A stretch of 64,000 nucleotides of DNA, from positions 14,847,001-14,911,000 of the forward strand of contig OX485807.1 of the NCBI GenBank assembly GCA_950295325.1, read 5' to 3'. The notes beneath the pieces were generated by a model that saw only the letters and a program-made list of their open reading frames with translations, searched no databases and had not been told where the DNA came from. This document shows, piece by piece, positions 36,319-48,555 of this stretch (its first letter is position 1; the number at the start of each line of letters is the position of its first letter). The DNA is from Polytrichum commune. Lineage: Eukaryota > Streptophyta > Polytrichopsida > Polytrichales > Polytrichaceae. The position numbers were made by a program, and so were the translations under genes.

Positions 36319-39300
36319 CTATTCATCCATGGTGCTAGTGGAGGCGCTATCTTTCAACAATGCAGTGAACCAGTCCTTGGAACGCAAGGACTCTAGATCA
36401 GCATCTTGGGCTAAATCGTAGACCGAAATCGAGTCAACAACTGCAAGCTGATTCAAAGCCTTCCTGGCATCAGCTTCCTGGCGAGCAAGTGCAGCTGCGC
36501 AAGCTAGATTGTAGAGAGTGTCGCATTGTTCTTCATAATTCAGCTTGTACTTGTACTCCAAGTCTGGAAAGGTCCACAACAAAAGAATTAACCCTGAAAG
36601 GCACCAGGATACGTTCTACAGCCTATGCAATGGTTCATATAAGCCTCAAACAAAATATCTAAGTAAATTCTACTTGGTCTACGGGGTTGACAATACAATA
36701 AGCATAACTACAAGAGGAGGTGATAATACAATCTTATGTCATAACGCTGAAATGATATACATGGTGTGTATTTGACTCTAGTTCATTCCTACAAGCTCGG
36801 ATTTCCTAATATCTCTTTTTCATATATGTATGCTCTGATTGAAGGAATGCAACTGATAAATGAGTTCATTTTAGGTGGGGTCACTGTGGACATTATAAGC
36901 TAAAATCCCATAAGTAACCTTAGATGCCTCTACACGACGGCTGAGGCCCACCATGGGCCTCTTGGACCTTTAACCCTTAAAAAGCTTTTTGTGTGTTCAG
37001 ACTAATTGTGAATTCCCTCTTTATCTTCATCAAACTCTTTTCTAGTTATTTAGTGTGAGTCTCAAAAAGGTTAACCTGGCAAGACAACAAGCTATTGTTA
37101 TCTACCAAGAAGTCACATCACGTTGTACAATTTCAGATACCATATATATGTATGAGAGGCCCAAATCGGGCTCCAAAAGTGTTTAGGGGTTTAAGGTTAA
37201 GATTGGTGAGAATCAGGAGCAAGTCAAATGAGGCGCCTCATAAAACATCAAATGAGCAGTATCAAAATCAACAATTAGTTTCACATACCATATTGCAAGA
37301 CAAACACTCTACACTACTTTCCAATTCAAGATATGCTTGAGCTACATGATGATGGGGTAAACTAAGTCACCTGCTTCCAGGAATTTTGATGCCTTCATGA
37401 ATGCTTCTGAACTTTGCTTCCAATGTGTGTTTGCTGTAGCCAGGACCCCTGCGCGAGCAAGGAGCTTTCCTGCTGCCAGGTGAGCATCTGCTAAGCCCAG
37501 GAGACTCTCCACACTCGTGGAGTCTATGGTTAAGGCTCCGGAATATCCAGCATTCACTGCTTCCTCAAATAGTTTCAGAGCCTGCAACATACACGAATAC
37601 GAGTAAAACTTAAAAGAATTGCAACATGAGCACATTTTTTTTTTAAAGTTGCTTAGAGCCAAGAAAAGGAGTAAAACAGCATACAGTATACACTGGCAGC
37701 AGATTACACTATTCTTAGTGTCATGGACACTGCTTGCGTAGGGTTACACTAAATTGCCTAAGGCTTAGAAATTTCATGTCCATTACACTATTTGTCAACA
37801 TAAATAACAGCTTGAAATGAATAACTCTTTATGGCATGACATTTAGTGTAGCACGTTGGAGTATTTGAGATGTGATATATTATACGATTTAGTATGCAGG
37901 AGGAAGATATTATTGAGCATACAAGTGCCAAGTGTCTTGTGTTTATGCTAATGGTGAACTTGTTGAGCATTAGTGGTACCCAAGGATAGGCCTCATTATA
38001 AGGTACATGACACTATTAGGCTAGTGATAATAAAGACCATAAGCAGTGTAATACTCCAGATCTTCCAAATGTATTCCTCTTTTCTTTTGTTTGTGCAAGA
38101 GATCAAAAGATTCAATTACACCCATAAATTGAGGTGTACCATATCAACATCCATTAATATGATTGAACTTAACCCCCTAAAGGACCGGGGTGGTGTTTAT
38201 ACAGGATACTTGAAGATTTGAACAAACCCCCAACAAGTACTGAAATAACATATCATTTGGTCTATGGTACTCAATCCCTATTTAGCACAACCTGTTAAGA
38301 GTGGAAGTGAGAATAAAGTCATATGTGACAATGGCGATTAAATATGAGTGATGTGTGTTTGAATCCAATCTGCATACATGTATGTTCTGATTGGAATGAT
38401 TCACTTGATAAATGGGATGATTTTTAGATAGGGACACTTTTGAAACTTTAAGATAAAAATTTCAAGTAAGCTTGAACCCCTCCTTATGAGACATTGAGAT
38501 CCAAAATGGGCCTCTTGGACCTTTAAGGGTTAAAGAAGTTTAAAATAAGCATTTACTCTTGTGAAGCTGGTCAAAACCTAGGAAAGGTGTAAAACAGCAC
38601 ACGACTGTACACTGGTAGCAGAAATATGTACTCCGGCTCTTCCAAATGTATCACCTTTGTTCTTTTGTTTGTGCAAGAGATCAAAAGATTCACTTAACAC
38701 ACATATTATTCAACATAATAGTAAATGATGGTCGTTAATGTGCAAATGTTGTAATACCTGCTGCTGGAGGGCAGGATCAGAAGTGAAGCGCTCGGCCTGG
38801 CTGACGAATGTGTCCCCAAGAGCAATAAAAAGACTAACATCTGTTTTCTTAAACTTAATGGCTGACCTCAACTTCTCCTGAGCTTGTCTGTAGGCTTCAT
38901 TTGCCTCTTCCAAATCTGGCGTTCGCTGCAGCAAGTCTAACCTTGTCAGGAACAGCATCACAAACTTCTGAAGTAAAAGTACTACGGTGAAAATACACCT
39001 AGTGGTGTGTAATATAATTATATATAGTAGTATAATGTGGCATATAGTAGTTGAAATTACAAAAAATCATATAATCATCATGAAAACAATTAGAAAGTCC
39101 AATGTTATTTTATAATTTCAGCATTTTGATATAAAACTTTTCCATCTTGAAATTTGTGAAGAGGCCAGTAGATAGATAAATTAAATCACACAGAAATAAG
39201 GAAAAATATATGTGATTGATGTGGCATCTTCTCACCTCTGCAAATGACAATAAACCGGCACTCCAATTCTGCAGCAGCCCTCCAAGGTCATCGCCAATCC

Positions 39301-42300
39301 GGGTATCCGCATTAGCACAAGCCTTGCTGTACACTTGAAGTCCTTTCTCATAGATTTCTTTCAACTGAGGCCATGCTTGATGCAAATGATTTGGACGTTC
39401 ACTTTGTTGATACCCAGTGTGCATGATTTCCGCTAGTTGGACGCAACAGTCACCCTCGTTTGTAAGAAGCTCTACATCCTCAGGCGTAGCAGTCAGAGCT
39501 TGGGAATATCTGCTCTGCATTCCAATTCTTTGCATCAGGCAAGACAAAGAGATGACTCAGATGTTGCTCCCAGAGTGAATTGTGGTGTTGCTTCATCTTC
39601 AAGTTAGTCTAATTCTGGACGTAGTTCTGAAACAGACATAATGAGAATTAAGGTAAGCGGACCCCTATATTTGAGTTACTTATCTTGAGTGGACCCCTAT
39701 ATTTGAGTGGTGGGTGATTAGGTGCAGATCTGAGGTTGAAGCCACCCATTGCATCAAGAAATCTAAAAATGGGAAGTGTATTCTTCAAGGCAACATGAAG
39801 AAAACCTTAAAGCTAAACCCTAAACACTGCATTTTGGCAAAAGGCAAGGTCATGAATACAATCAAGTTATCCTTCAGTTGAATGGGAGTTTTCTTCATGA
39901 GTTGGTCCCCTATGATCTCCCATTGGTTGTTTTGAACACAAAATCAATAGTTTCTTTCTGCTTGTGGTGCATGCTCAGAGGTAGATTTTGAATTTGAATA
40001 AAGAGCAACCTATTCCAGTTCATGAAGGATTGAACTTGTTCTAGCACTTCTAGGTATGCCAAAATGAGTTCGACCCTCAATGACCTGATATAGAATGTAT
40101 TTTGTTGAAACCTCCAAACTACCACTGAGCATTACCAAAAACTTACCAAACATGGAAGGTGTTGTATGCAAAACAATCAACCCCCAACCAAACAACTTGT
40201 TGAAGTGAAGGATAACTCTTAATATGTATCAAGTACTGCACCTCTCTTCTGCTTGATTGTAAATCTCTGCAGCAACAATTCCGGCACTTTGTTCTTCGGG
40301 AAGACTTGTAGTAATTGATGCCCATTCGCATAGGGCGTTCCCTGAGTTGACAAGAGCTTCGTGCTTCAGCTCTCCTGCACCTTGAAAGGTGGACACCCGC
40401 TCATATATGTCATAGCTCTGCCTGCACAATCAAAAGTTATTTTTTCCGCATGAAATACACCAACTGGGATGACATTGAGTTCATGCAGGCATGACGATTT
40501 CTATGTGGAGTACAATAAGAAACAAACAATGAAACAGTAACCAATAATTACATCGCACAATGATATATCCTTGTGAATATCAGTGTTCAAACAACACTTT
40601 AAAAAAACCACAACTAGTGAACCATAAGATAAGAATAAGGAGAGAGTAAATTCAACGCTTTTAGGGTTAAATAGGTACTCAATGGAAAGTAATCAAAAGG
40701 AAGCAATGAGAATCTAGAAGCACTTTAAAAAAAAATTGCATATGTGGCAAAAATTACTTCACAAAATTAGTTCAAGCCTAGCAGAACCAAACTATTAGAG
40801 ACTGTTCACACTTTGATGCATATCATACTTGCTGGCATCGGCAGCCTCAACAAAGGCTTGATATTGAATTTCCAAGGCTTTGGCTCTTTTTCTCTCATTT
40901 CGAAATGGGCTGCCTGCCAGCTGCAAACCTTTAGTTTGCAAAGAACCTGCCAACTCCAGAAAGACTTCTGCCTGCAGCCAAACACAAGAGCCAAGCAGAG
41001 AATGATGATGTCAAGGGCAAAAATCATAGAATGATATTCAAAAGGGATAGTCAATCCAAAGATTTTCGAGTTATAAGTTTTACTAAACACAAAGCAATTA
41101 AATGGAAGTAAGCACAGCCTACAATGAAATAGAAAATACAAATCACATATGTGGCAATATCCAAACGGTGGCATGTGTACTGAGACCTCAGTTTAGACAC
41201 AAAAAAAACCAGGAGTGATAAGTGATTCACCACTACATAACTCACCACCAACAAACCGGGAATTGCATTGTCCAAGATTACAAGCGCTTCACCCTACATA
41301 TTTGAAACCCAATACCTGGAGCCTCACATATCCCTCACATTTCCCAATGGATATTTGAACAATGTTGTTGACTGGACTCTTACAAGATCAAAAAGTGCCT
41401 CTTCTTGCGCTGGTGGAGACAGGGGCATTGACATAGCATTTTGAAACAATTTTACAGTCTGCTCCAATGCTGCCGCCTTCAAAGCTCCATCAGACTTCCT
41501 TTCAGCGGCCTGTTTCACCCTCCTTGCTTCTGCAAACCCAGAAAATCTGGGTTACTGAACTTAAAAAACGAAGTAGGTAAGGTGACAAAATAAATTTCAA
41601 AAGCATTTCAAAACCGGTAGAATGCATTCATTGGTCTGTCTTGGAAGCACAATGTTAATTCTAAGCTAAAACATAAAACACATCACCCGCCAAAAGAACA
41701 AATATAAGGCTCTCCAGGTTTATTCATCAGATAGAAGTCTGATGACCTCGAAGTGAGTCACCCACAAAGTAACAAAATTTCCCTTCTTCAATTTAAAGAA
41801 TTCTGCTAATCATCCACCCAAAGAAATTCCAAAACCCAAAACCAAGCAGCACCCCAACAACACATACATCACCCCCTCACAACAGATCACAGACCCGAGA
41901 AGTAAGATCGAATAGAAGGTCATCTCCAAAATGCAGCATTGACCAGGGTTTAATATTGAGTACCTACCATTCTGCAGGGTTGAATATCTTTTAGGTACTA
42001 ATTCAACAACCAGCTAATAATGGCTTTCAACATTAAGTAGGTCTTGCAACTACCTACAGAGTACAGAAACAAAAGATTAAAATTGCAACCCTGTGTCTGG
42101 TGAACAAGGATTCAATGATGATGCAGTTTGTTGTGACGGTCGATTCAACGTAAATTCCGTGTTGATGATATATAAGTTTAGAGGTTTGTGATAGGGCAAA
42201 GACATACCAAATGACATCAGACAAGCACACAAGCACAAACCTGCAAGAACCGATTCGGCAGAAGTAACGATACATACCATTGTCTTGTCATTTAGCAAAT

Positions 42301-42613
42301 GCTTCGATCAACATTGATTCAACTCCCAATTCAACCTTGTAAGTCTTGCAACCACTACAGAGTATAGAGGCATAATATTAACATTGCAACCCTATGTTTG
42401 GTAGGCAATGATTCAATGATGATGCAGTTTGTTGTCAAGATTGAACCATGTGACATCAGTGTTGATGGTATATGAATTTGGAGGTCTGTGATGGTGCAAA
42501 GACATACCAAATGATGTCACAGAAGAATGAAACTACAAACCTGCAAGCAGTGATTCACCAGAGGTAGCAGGAGATTGTTGCTCGCGAGATGGAGGCCGAC
42601 GTTGGGGCGCCAT
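36319..42613 (-). CDS. TPR-like helical repeat protein of unknown function
   Basis: Eight exons join in one frame: 42613-42541, 41529-41384, 40971-40829, 40421-40242, 39509-39236, 38967-38758, 37581-37371 and 36563-36319, giving 493 residues. All introns are GT-AG. The protein is almost wholly alpha-helical with repeated Ala/Leu patterns typical of tetratricopeptide repeats: ALFDLAEVFLELAG, ALVNSGNALCEWA, LLTNEGDCCVQLAEI, VSLFIALGDTFVSQAE, LLGLADAHLAAGKLL, DTLYNLACAAAL. There is no signal peptide, transit peptide or membrane segment; residues 1-25 are Pro/Gln/Ser-rich and probably disordered. TPR solenoids bind other proteins; the partner cannot be told. I do not recognise a named orthologue. 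Intron 1 holds a 300-bp duplication that includes the exon 1 end, and introns 6 and 7 are repeat-rich. Confidence 0.85.
36600..36985 (+). repeat. Intronic repeat R6 in TPR-gene intron 7
   Basis: It aligns with 38255-38545 in intron 6: a CTTGGTCTAYGG block, ATGTATGYTCTGATTG, a CTGATAAATG block, then GGGCCTCTTGGACCTTTAA. The pair shows one repeat in two neighbouring introns of one gene. A shorter echo (GACACTTAACCCTTAAA) occurs near 4780. Confidence 0.5.
37704..38053. mobile_element. MITE inserted into a duplicated block of TPR-gene intron 6
   Basis: The block at 38530-38700 (AAAACAGCAYACGACTGTACACTGG, then CTCCGGCTCTTCCAAATGTAT, then TTTGTGCAAGAGATCAAAAG) also exists as two halves at 37640-37703 and 38054-38130, split by this insert. 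The insert ends are inverted (GATTACACT on the left, AGTGTAATAC on the right) and hold TTAGTGTCATG motifs. Its core matches 1995-2190. Confidence 0.55.
39545..39640 (+). repeat. Dispersed repeat R1, left part, in TPR-gene intron 4
   Basis: GAGATGACTCAGATGTTGC followed by GTTGCTTCATCTTCAAGTTAG matches the inverted copy at 63640-63720. It sits about 36 bp upstream of the exon 5 splice acceptor. Confidence 0.5.
42040..42565 (-). repeat. 300-bp tandem duplication spanning the exon 1 end and intron 1 of the TPR gene
   Basis: ACCTGCAAG at the true exon 1 donor (42539-42547) recurs exactly 300 bp away (42239-42247). Upstream intron sequence is shared (CTACAGAGTA, a TTGCAACCCTRTG block, GATTCAATGATGATGCAGTT, GCAAAGACATACCAAATGA). 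About 25 bp of exon sequence beyond the donor is also copied, with more mismatches. The decoy keeps its donor (CTTGCAG|GTTTGTG). The repeated intron sequence belongs to the R4 family. Confidence 0.75.
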
Positions 42614-42856
42614 GGCTAAACTTCTCCTCCAATTTTTTTCTTGTTTGGGTGTCTGGATACTCTGGGGTTTAAGTAGGGTTTTAGGAAAAGGACATTCCAG
42701 CCAAAACCCTTCAACGTGCAATTATTATTCAATAGTTTTGTCTTAAATAGGTGCACCTATTTCTGTTTGTGAATTTTGCACTCCTAAAAGTAAGCCTAGA
42801 GTGAACATGAAGCATACTTTACATGCAGTTATGATTTTTTAGACACGACACTAAAT

Positions 42857-43210
42857 ATTGTATTTAGTGTCACAAATTCTATTTGTCTTGCTCAATTCTA
42901 ATTGTAAACCACCCATGTAGTGTCACCAACATTACATGTAAACCTAACATTATTTTCATGCCCTGTAAAAAACTTTGAGCATTACAGATTTACAATGTTG
43001 CAAAAACTTTCACTTACTAAGTATTTTTTCATCCAAATTTCAATCATCCATGACAACATTTCATTATAGAAATGTTAGGTTGCATAATATACCAAAAGTG
43101 GATGAACTTAAAGTAAGTTAGAGTGACAATATTTGTAAATTTATTCATAAGTAGTGTCATTAGAATAGTTATCACACTGACATAAAATACCATACGACAC
43201 TAAATACAAT
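42857..43210 (+). mobile_element. MITE, TTTAGTGTCAC family
   Basis: ATTGTATTTAGTGTC at the left is matched by its reverse complement GACACTAAATACAAT at the right. The interior is collinear with 35262-35591 and 50253-50665. Just before the left end an extra inverted GACACTAAATA makes a small palindrome. Confidence 0.75.
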
Positions 43211-43710
43211 ATTAGTGTAATATTTAGGTTTTGGGACACACTCAATTTTCTTTGCACAGAATGTGTTACATTGCTTCTTTTTTTCAGTTTTGCACATTTT
43301 TTATTACGAGCTGGAATTTTATTGAAATTTTATAAAAATACCAATATAAAATTTTCATTGTTTTATCTTTGTGATATACTAAACTTAGGATCCAAACTTT
43401 GAGAACTAAATCGACAGTCACTTGTCCATGTAGCATGCAGAAGGGAAGCAAACACCATAAGTTGTTGGTAAGAAATGTTTGTGTACGAGCTTGTGATGAT
43501 ATTAAAATATTGGCCAAAATATCAAAGGTAGAAAAAGGGTTCAACAATTAAAATTTTACATGTATATCATTTTACCATATCACGTTTTCCTCCTATATTT
43601 TGGAATTAGTATGATTATCATGTTCATTGTCAAAATGAAGATCTTCTGGGTTATCAAATGAGCATATAGGTCCTTCCAACTTTGTTCAATCATGTCACTG
43701 GAATAGTTAA

Positions 43711-44129
43711 CAAGAAAACGGTAGAACCGTGAGGCTCTGTCCTTTGCTATGAAAGACTACAATTGTAGCTCATTACTTTGCTCATGCCAATCCATGGCTA
43801 TTCACTACACCAAACCTTTCTTGGATTTTGTGCACCTTCTTCTCAAATACGGGTCAAGGATTGAAGCTACTCATTTATCACCCAAATTTTTTTAAATAAA
43901 TAATCAAGAACTGCCGAAATAACCATAGTTAACTAGATTTCTTTCAATGCACTTTAGGGAGCACTTATATATACATATATAAACTATAGTTAACATCCAC
44001 ATTACATTAAGTGGACCAAAAATAACAAGAACAAGTAACGTCCAAGTGTGAACACAAAGTGGTTAGGAAATTTGCTCTTGAAACGAAGAAGTTGATGCAT
44101 AGTCTCTGTCCTACAGACAGAGCCAACAA
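43711..44129 (+). repeat. Dispersed repeat R7, copy 1
   Basis: About 420 bp almost identical to 50852-51271, differing mainly by single bases and TA-run length. It begins AACAAGAAAACGGTAGAACC and ends GACAGAGCCAACAAA. The right end has a small hairpin (CTCTGTC-CTACA-GACAGAG) and the left end another (ACGGT-AGA-ACCGT). No coding frame. Confidence 0.8.
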
Positions 44130-45242
44130 ATATTCAAAAGATTGGCAATCCCTTTCAACACGTGTCTTTTTGGTGTCCATTCTTGGATTCACACCCAATC
44201 ATACACCACTCAAGTGTAAAGGGATGCAAGTGTTGTCTTGTTATTTTTCTTAACCAAACACCTCGAGAAGAAAGAGAACATCGCTGCAAAGCGTTGACGT
44301 GGAAAGGTCCATTGACCAATTACAAGTCACGTGCCCATGCGTATGGGCTGGTGGAGGGTTTACTGCCTACTTTTCAGTAGGTGGATTGTAATGTTTTGGG
44401 GGAGTAAAAAATAAGTGGTTAAGGTGGGAGAACATGGGTTTGGTTTACTCAAGTTTGTGCTTGTTAATAACAAGATAAGATACGTATTTGATTGCATTTT
44501 GGTGCGCAAATGTCATGAATGGTTTGATATAAGAGTTAAGGAGTCATAGGTCTAGAGGTGTTGGATGGATGGGTGGTGTATGGTACCATGAACGCCTGCC
44601 ATGATGATGATGGGATATGGGGTGTTCCAACCAATTTGTTGGAGGTGTCTAGTAAGAGGAAGGTATTTGGAAAGCTTGATTGTAGTGGCTTCTTGAGAGA
44701 AACAATCATTGCAATATGTGAACTCTATGTATTGGATGCGAATATGGGGGATTGGGTGGAAAGGTGGGTTAGCATCCAGGGGATGCCCTATACACAAAGA
44801 ATGTCAGGCCGGAGCCTAGCAAAGCATGTACATCTAATTTCATAACAAGTGCATGGGAGTAGCCACGAAGGTACCGTGTTGTTTAAGGGGGTATGGTCGA
44901 TGCTACTTGCATGGGCATTGGTGTAACATCAAGTAGCAGGGTGTGATTTGAGGAGTCTTAGGAGGGCGTGCACAATTTTATTATGTATGTTGATGCGTGG
45001 TTGTTGAAATGTGGGTTAGAGCAATTGGAAAGTAGGTGGAGCCATATATCATTTGAGTGGGTGTTACAAAGACTGCAAATGGGGGATGGGAAGTTCTAGA
45101 AACAAAGAAATTTTTGGGCATTGCCCATATATGTGTGGTATCAAAATTTTAGGAGTTGGGATATTTAAGCATTCAAGGTGGAGGGGAGTGCTCATAATAG
45201 GTTTGACCAAGGTTGGTGGATATTTTTGTTGGTCAGCCATTT
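44130..45242. other. Gene-free stretch next to the LINE remnant
   Basis: Strand composition is skewed (G-rich on plus) as in the following LINE region, so part may be decayed 3' sequence of that element. No domain found. Confidence 0.35.
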
Positions 45243-46152
45243 TTAATATATGAGAAACGATTGGATGCACACATACATATGATGTCCCAGTTTGTTTTTA
45301 TGATGTTTCTTCGATGTTACAGACGGAGCCATCATGTTGGGTGGAGATAACGTGGCCCTCTCGCTGATAGGCGAAGTATGACCAATAAGGTGGAAGGGGT
45401 ATTTGTGGATGGGACCATTTAGTGCCCCTAGTTTAGCAAATTTAGGGTACATCATTGCCGTATATGACCAAATGGGCACACACTTTTTGGATTGTGATGT
45501 GGTGTGGTGAGTTTTGAATATGGAAGATAAAATTTTAGCTATGAGTAAATTATCATGATGGCTCTTTCAAGACGATGATCTATGCATGTGGTTGTTGAAT
45601 AGGTAGATATTGTTGAGGCTATCAGTGAAGATGTATGTGTTGGATGGGTGATTTGGGTGATTTGGGTGATTTGGGTTGCCAATAGGAAGGCATAGACTTT
45701 AGTTCTGAGCTTATTTGGGTAGCCTAGGAGTTTAGCGGCAACGTGAGTGGCATGGTTTGCTCTGTATATGCTAGATCCAACAATATTACCATGGCCTCCA
45801 TCGTCTTGGGCAAAGGGGGTGAGGTAAAGGAGCCATCTATAAAGTATGTATGTGTTGGGTCGTGTTTAATCAATAAGATATGTGCGTATATAGTTGGAAG
45901 AGGTTGTTGAGTTTGGGTTTTAGGGGGTGGGTGGAGTGGAATTTTGTGCCATTTTAGGGGGTACGGACTATAGGGTAGCTGGTTGGGGGTTGGTATGTAT
46001 CCATAGTGGAGGTGGGGAAGAATTGTAGGAGAGTGGAGATGAGTGATGTGTGTTGTGGGGATCTTACATGGGGGGTTTATGCGTGATGCAGAGAAGGAGT
46101 GGTCATGTGTATTGATAGTACTTGACAACACCAATTGTTGAAGGATATTCAA
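45243..46152 (-). pseudogene. Degraded LINE-type ORF2 fragment with RNase H-like domain
   Basis: On the minus strand, broken frames carry the three acidic signatures of retroelement RNase H in the right order: TYFIDGSF (Asp near 45836), then after one stop codon QISSELKSM (Glu near 45704), then, one frame over, IFTDSLNNIYL (Asp near 45622). A later piece reads KFAKLGAL (near 45420), like the ADKLAKLGA end of these domains. At least two stops and one frameshift break it. Upstream (to about 46830) the same strand is open but I recognise no reverse transcriptase motif. Assignment to a non-LTR element is inferred from the RNase H style. Confidence 0.5.
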
Positions 46153-46782
46153 TTATATGTGGGGGTATTGTAGATATGTTATGAATGTCAAGGAAGTTTG
46201 TATTTAAGTGGGTATCAACTAGCCAATCTCAGTAATGGTTAACAATGAGGATAGTAGTGTTATGTTGTTTGGTTTGGGATGCAAAGCGAGCCCAATGGAT
46301 GACAGAGTTTAGCAATTGTGTATTGGGAATGTGGGCTAATCCATTGCAACACCATTGATGAGAGAATGTTTGGCAACTAAGCCAAAAAGTTGGTTGTGAT
46401 CATGCAACGTATAATAATGGTGATATGAGAGGGGCAAGTGACGGGGGAGGAAAAGTACAAGTGTGTCAAGTTGAAGTGAGATGTGAGGGCATTGAGGAGG
46501 GGTTTGGGAGATATTGGTGTTGATTATTGGGCGGTATGTGGGCTGGTGGGTGTTGTGGGAGAGGTAGTATATATATTTGGACACGAAAAACAAGAAAATG
46601 CTGCGAAGTCTTGCAGAAAGGGGGGGGGGGTGGAGAGATGGAGGATGGGACTTGGCGTTGTGTTGAGTTGGAGAATCTTCCCCATAACCATAATAAGTGA
46701 TTTAGATCGAGAGAAGTAAGGAAAGAGATGTGCATGGTCATGAATGTTTGGCAATTGGGGGGAAGCATTTGGATGGTAGGGC

Positions 46783-46796
46783 GGGGGGGGGGGGGG
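46783..46796 (+). repeat. G14 homopolymer
   Basis: Fourteen consecutive G, with a second run of about eleven G at 46620-46630. Such runs can form quadruplexes and are prone to sequencing error. Confidence 0.85.
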
Positions 46797-46898
46797 CATG
46801 ATATCTTTATCAAGATTATCCATGCATCCAACTAATGGGTGGCAGTTCCCTTAGAACTTTACTCAAATGCGTCTAAATTTGTGTGGCGCCATCTTGCA

Positions 46899-46926
46899 AT
46901 ATATATATATATATATATACACACAC
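46899..46926 (+). repeat. (AT)n(AC)n microsatellite
   Basis: About ten AT units run directly into four AC units. Confidence 0.9.
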
Positions 46927-46929
46927 AAT

Positions 46930-48555
46930 CCTACATTGGATTGTAAAGGAGAGTACACCTTGTATTTCTTTGGAATTGCTAGATCATTGAGGATCTCTCA
47001 TAATGATTGAATCAATCTCAAGACACTCTTGTATAACTACAAGATATTTTATCAAAGATTAGGGAGAACCAACCACTAGTTAGAGATGAAAGGGTTGAGT
47101 TTGAAAAATAATCGGTTGAGGTTGAAGACTCCAAGAAACTAACCTCGAGTAGTGTTGAATCGGCACATGCACAACACAATGTCAACCACTGCTTCCCCAA
47201 GCTGACAAAGTATTGGTGGCATTCATGTTCGTGAGTGATGAAACAAACAAACAAACGTCATTGAATCTATCAAACAAAGTGTTTTATTTTTGGCTTGAAT
47301 ATATGAATTCTAATGATTAAGGTTTCAAATTATCAAATGCAACATTTAGCTGAGGAGCTAGTGACTATATCCTTTGAATTGGCTGAGAGGGTATGGAGGG
47401 AGGTGATAGTGACAACTCGGACAATGAACGAGATGAATCATAAGCAACAAACCCTGAATCACATAAGGTAGAAGAGGCTAATGTGGACACCTCCAACTTT
47501 GTGGAATCATCCAACCGATGGATTTGAGCATTGGAAACTTGAGCAACTTGAGCAATTATGAATTAGGACCAATGGATTTGAAATCATTAAACTCGGAGTT
47601 GACGAAGGTGTTGATATAGGTTTCGAAATCAAAGATTCTCTACTTCCCAATATGGTGTTATAAGAGGGAACTCTTTTATTGTTCAATGTTGTGGAAGTGG
47701 ACAACATCATTAGCAAATTCTACATGAGTCATTTGCCAATGAAAACCAAGTTTAATGCCAATATTAGTTGTGTCGTGTCTCTAAAGTGGTCACATGTAAA
47801 ATAAACTGATGCCGAATTGGTTTTTCATTAATGAATTCCCACATTACAAGCTGGTCAACACCTCACAGCCACATGCCGCCTCCTAATTTGCCCAAGTATT
47901 TGCCTCCAATTTTGCCCACCTCAGGCACAAAAATCAAGCGTGTCATAGCTTGGTTGAAAGCACTCCTCATTATGGATTATGGTGGGTGTAGTTTGACTTT
48001 TACAAAGGTGAACAACCCAAATATCATCCAGGCGGCGGTTAAACCACCATGTATTACTTACCCACCAAACCAAAACAACTGTTATGCCGATTAGAAACCA
48101 AAAATAAGTGTCCGATTAAGGAAGCTAACCACATTAACCTCGTCAACGTTAGAATACGTAAACCGACCTACTCAATCGGGGATGCACACGCAAAATATGT
48201 TATGAGATGTTTATATAGCGGAGTACATATATTGCACGAGATTGCTTCATCGGAGGCAGCATTTAATTCGTTTGGCTCACAACACAATTGGGAAGCTGAT
48301 GAGCATGAGGTAATTTATAGTGGTACTTGATGTGGAAGTTGATGCATTCGACTCAATTTGCAATGGATAGTACTAGCAGTGGGGAAGCCTCCATGATGAA
48401 CGACGAAGATAAAGAAGGTCATGTGATTTCGGCTGCCATTGTCTTGCGAGTTAATTTGATATCGAGGTGGATTGGCACATTATGATTAGAATTGTAAGTG
48501 TACTTGTAGGGTCTAACTTAAGGACTGTCGGACTATGATATAAGTTGAGAGTCTA
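46930..48555. other. Gene-free stretch upstream of the pogo-like element
   Basis: Small ORFs only. 48049-48330 (+) encodes 93 residues with a somewhat protein-like make-up but no domain I know; it may be older transposon debris. Confidence 0.3.

Noticed and set aside
43711-44129. Helitron for the 420-bp repeat
   Set aside because: Small terminal hairpins exist but no CTRR end followed by T, nor insertion between A and T, could be shown.
44558-44845. 95-codon plus-strand ORF
   Set aside because: Antisense to the strand that carries the LINE remnant and open only because of strand skew; no domain.
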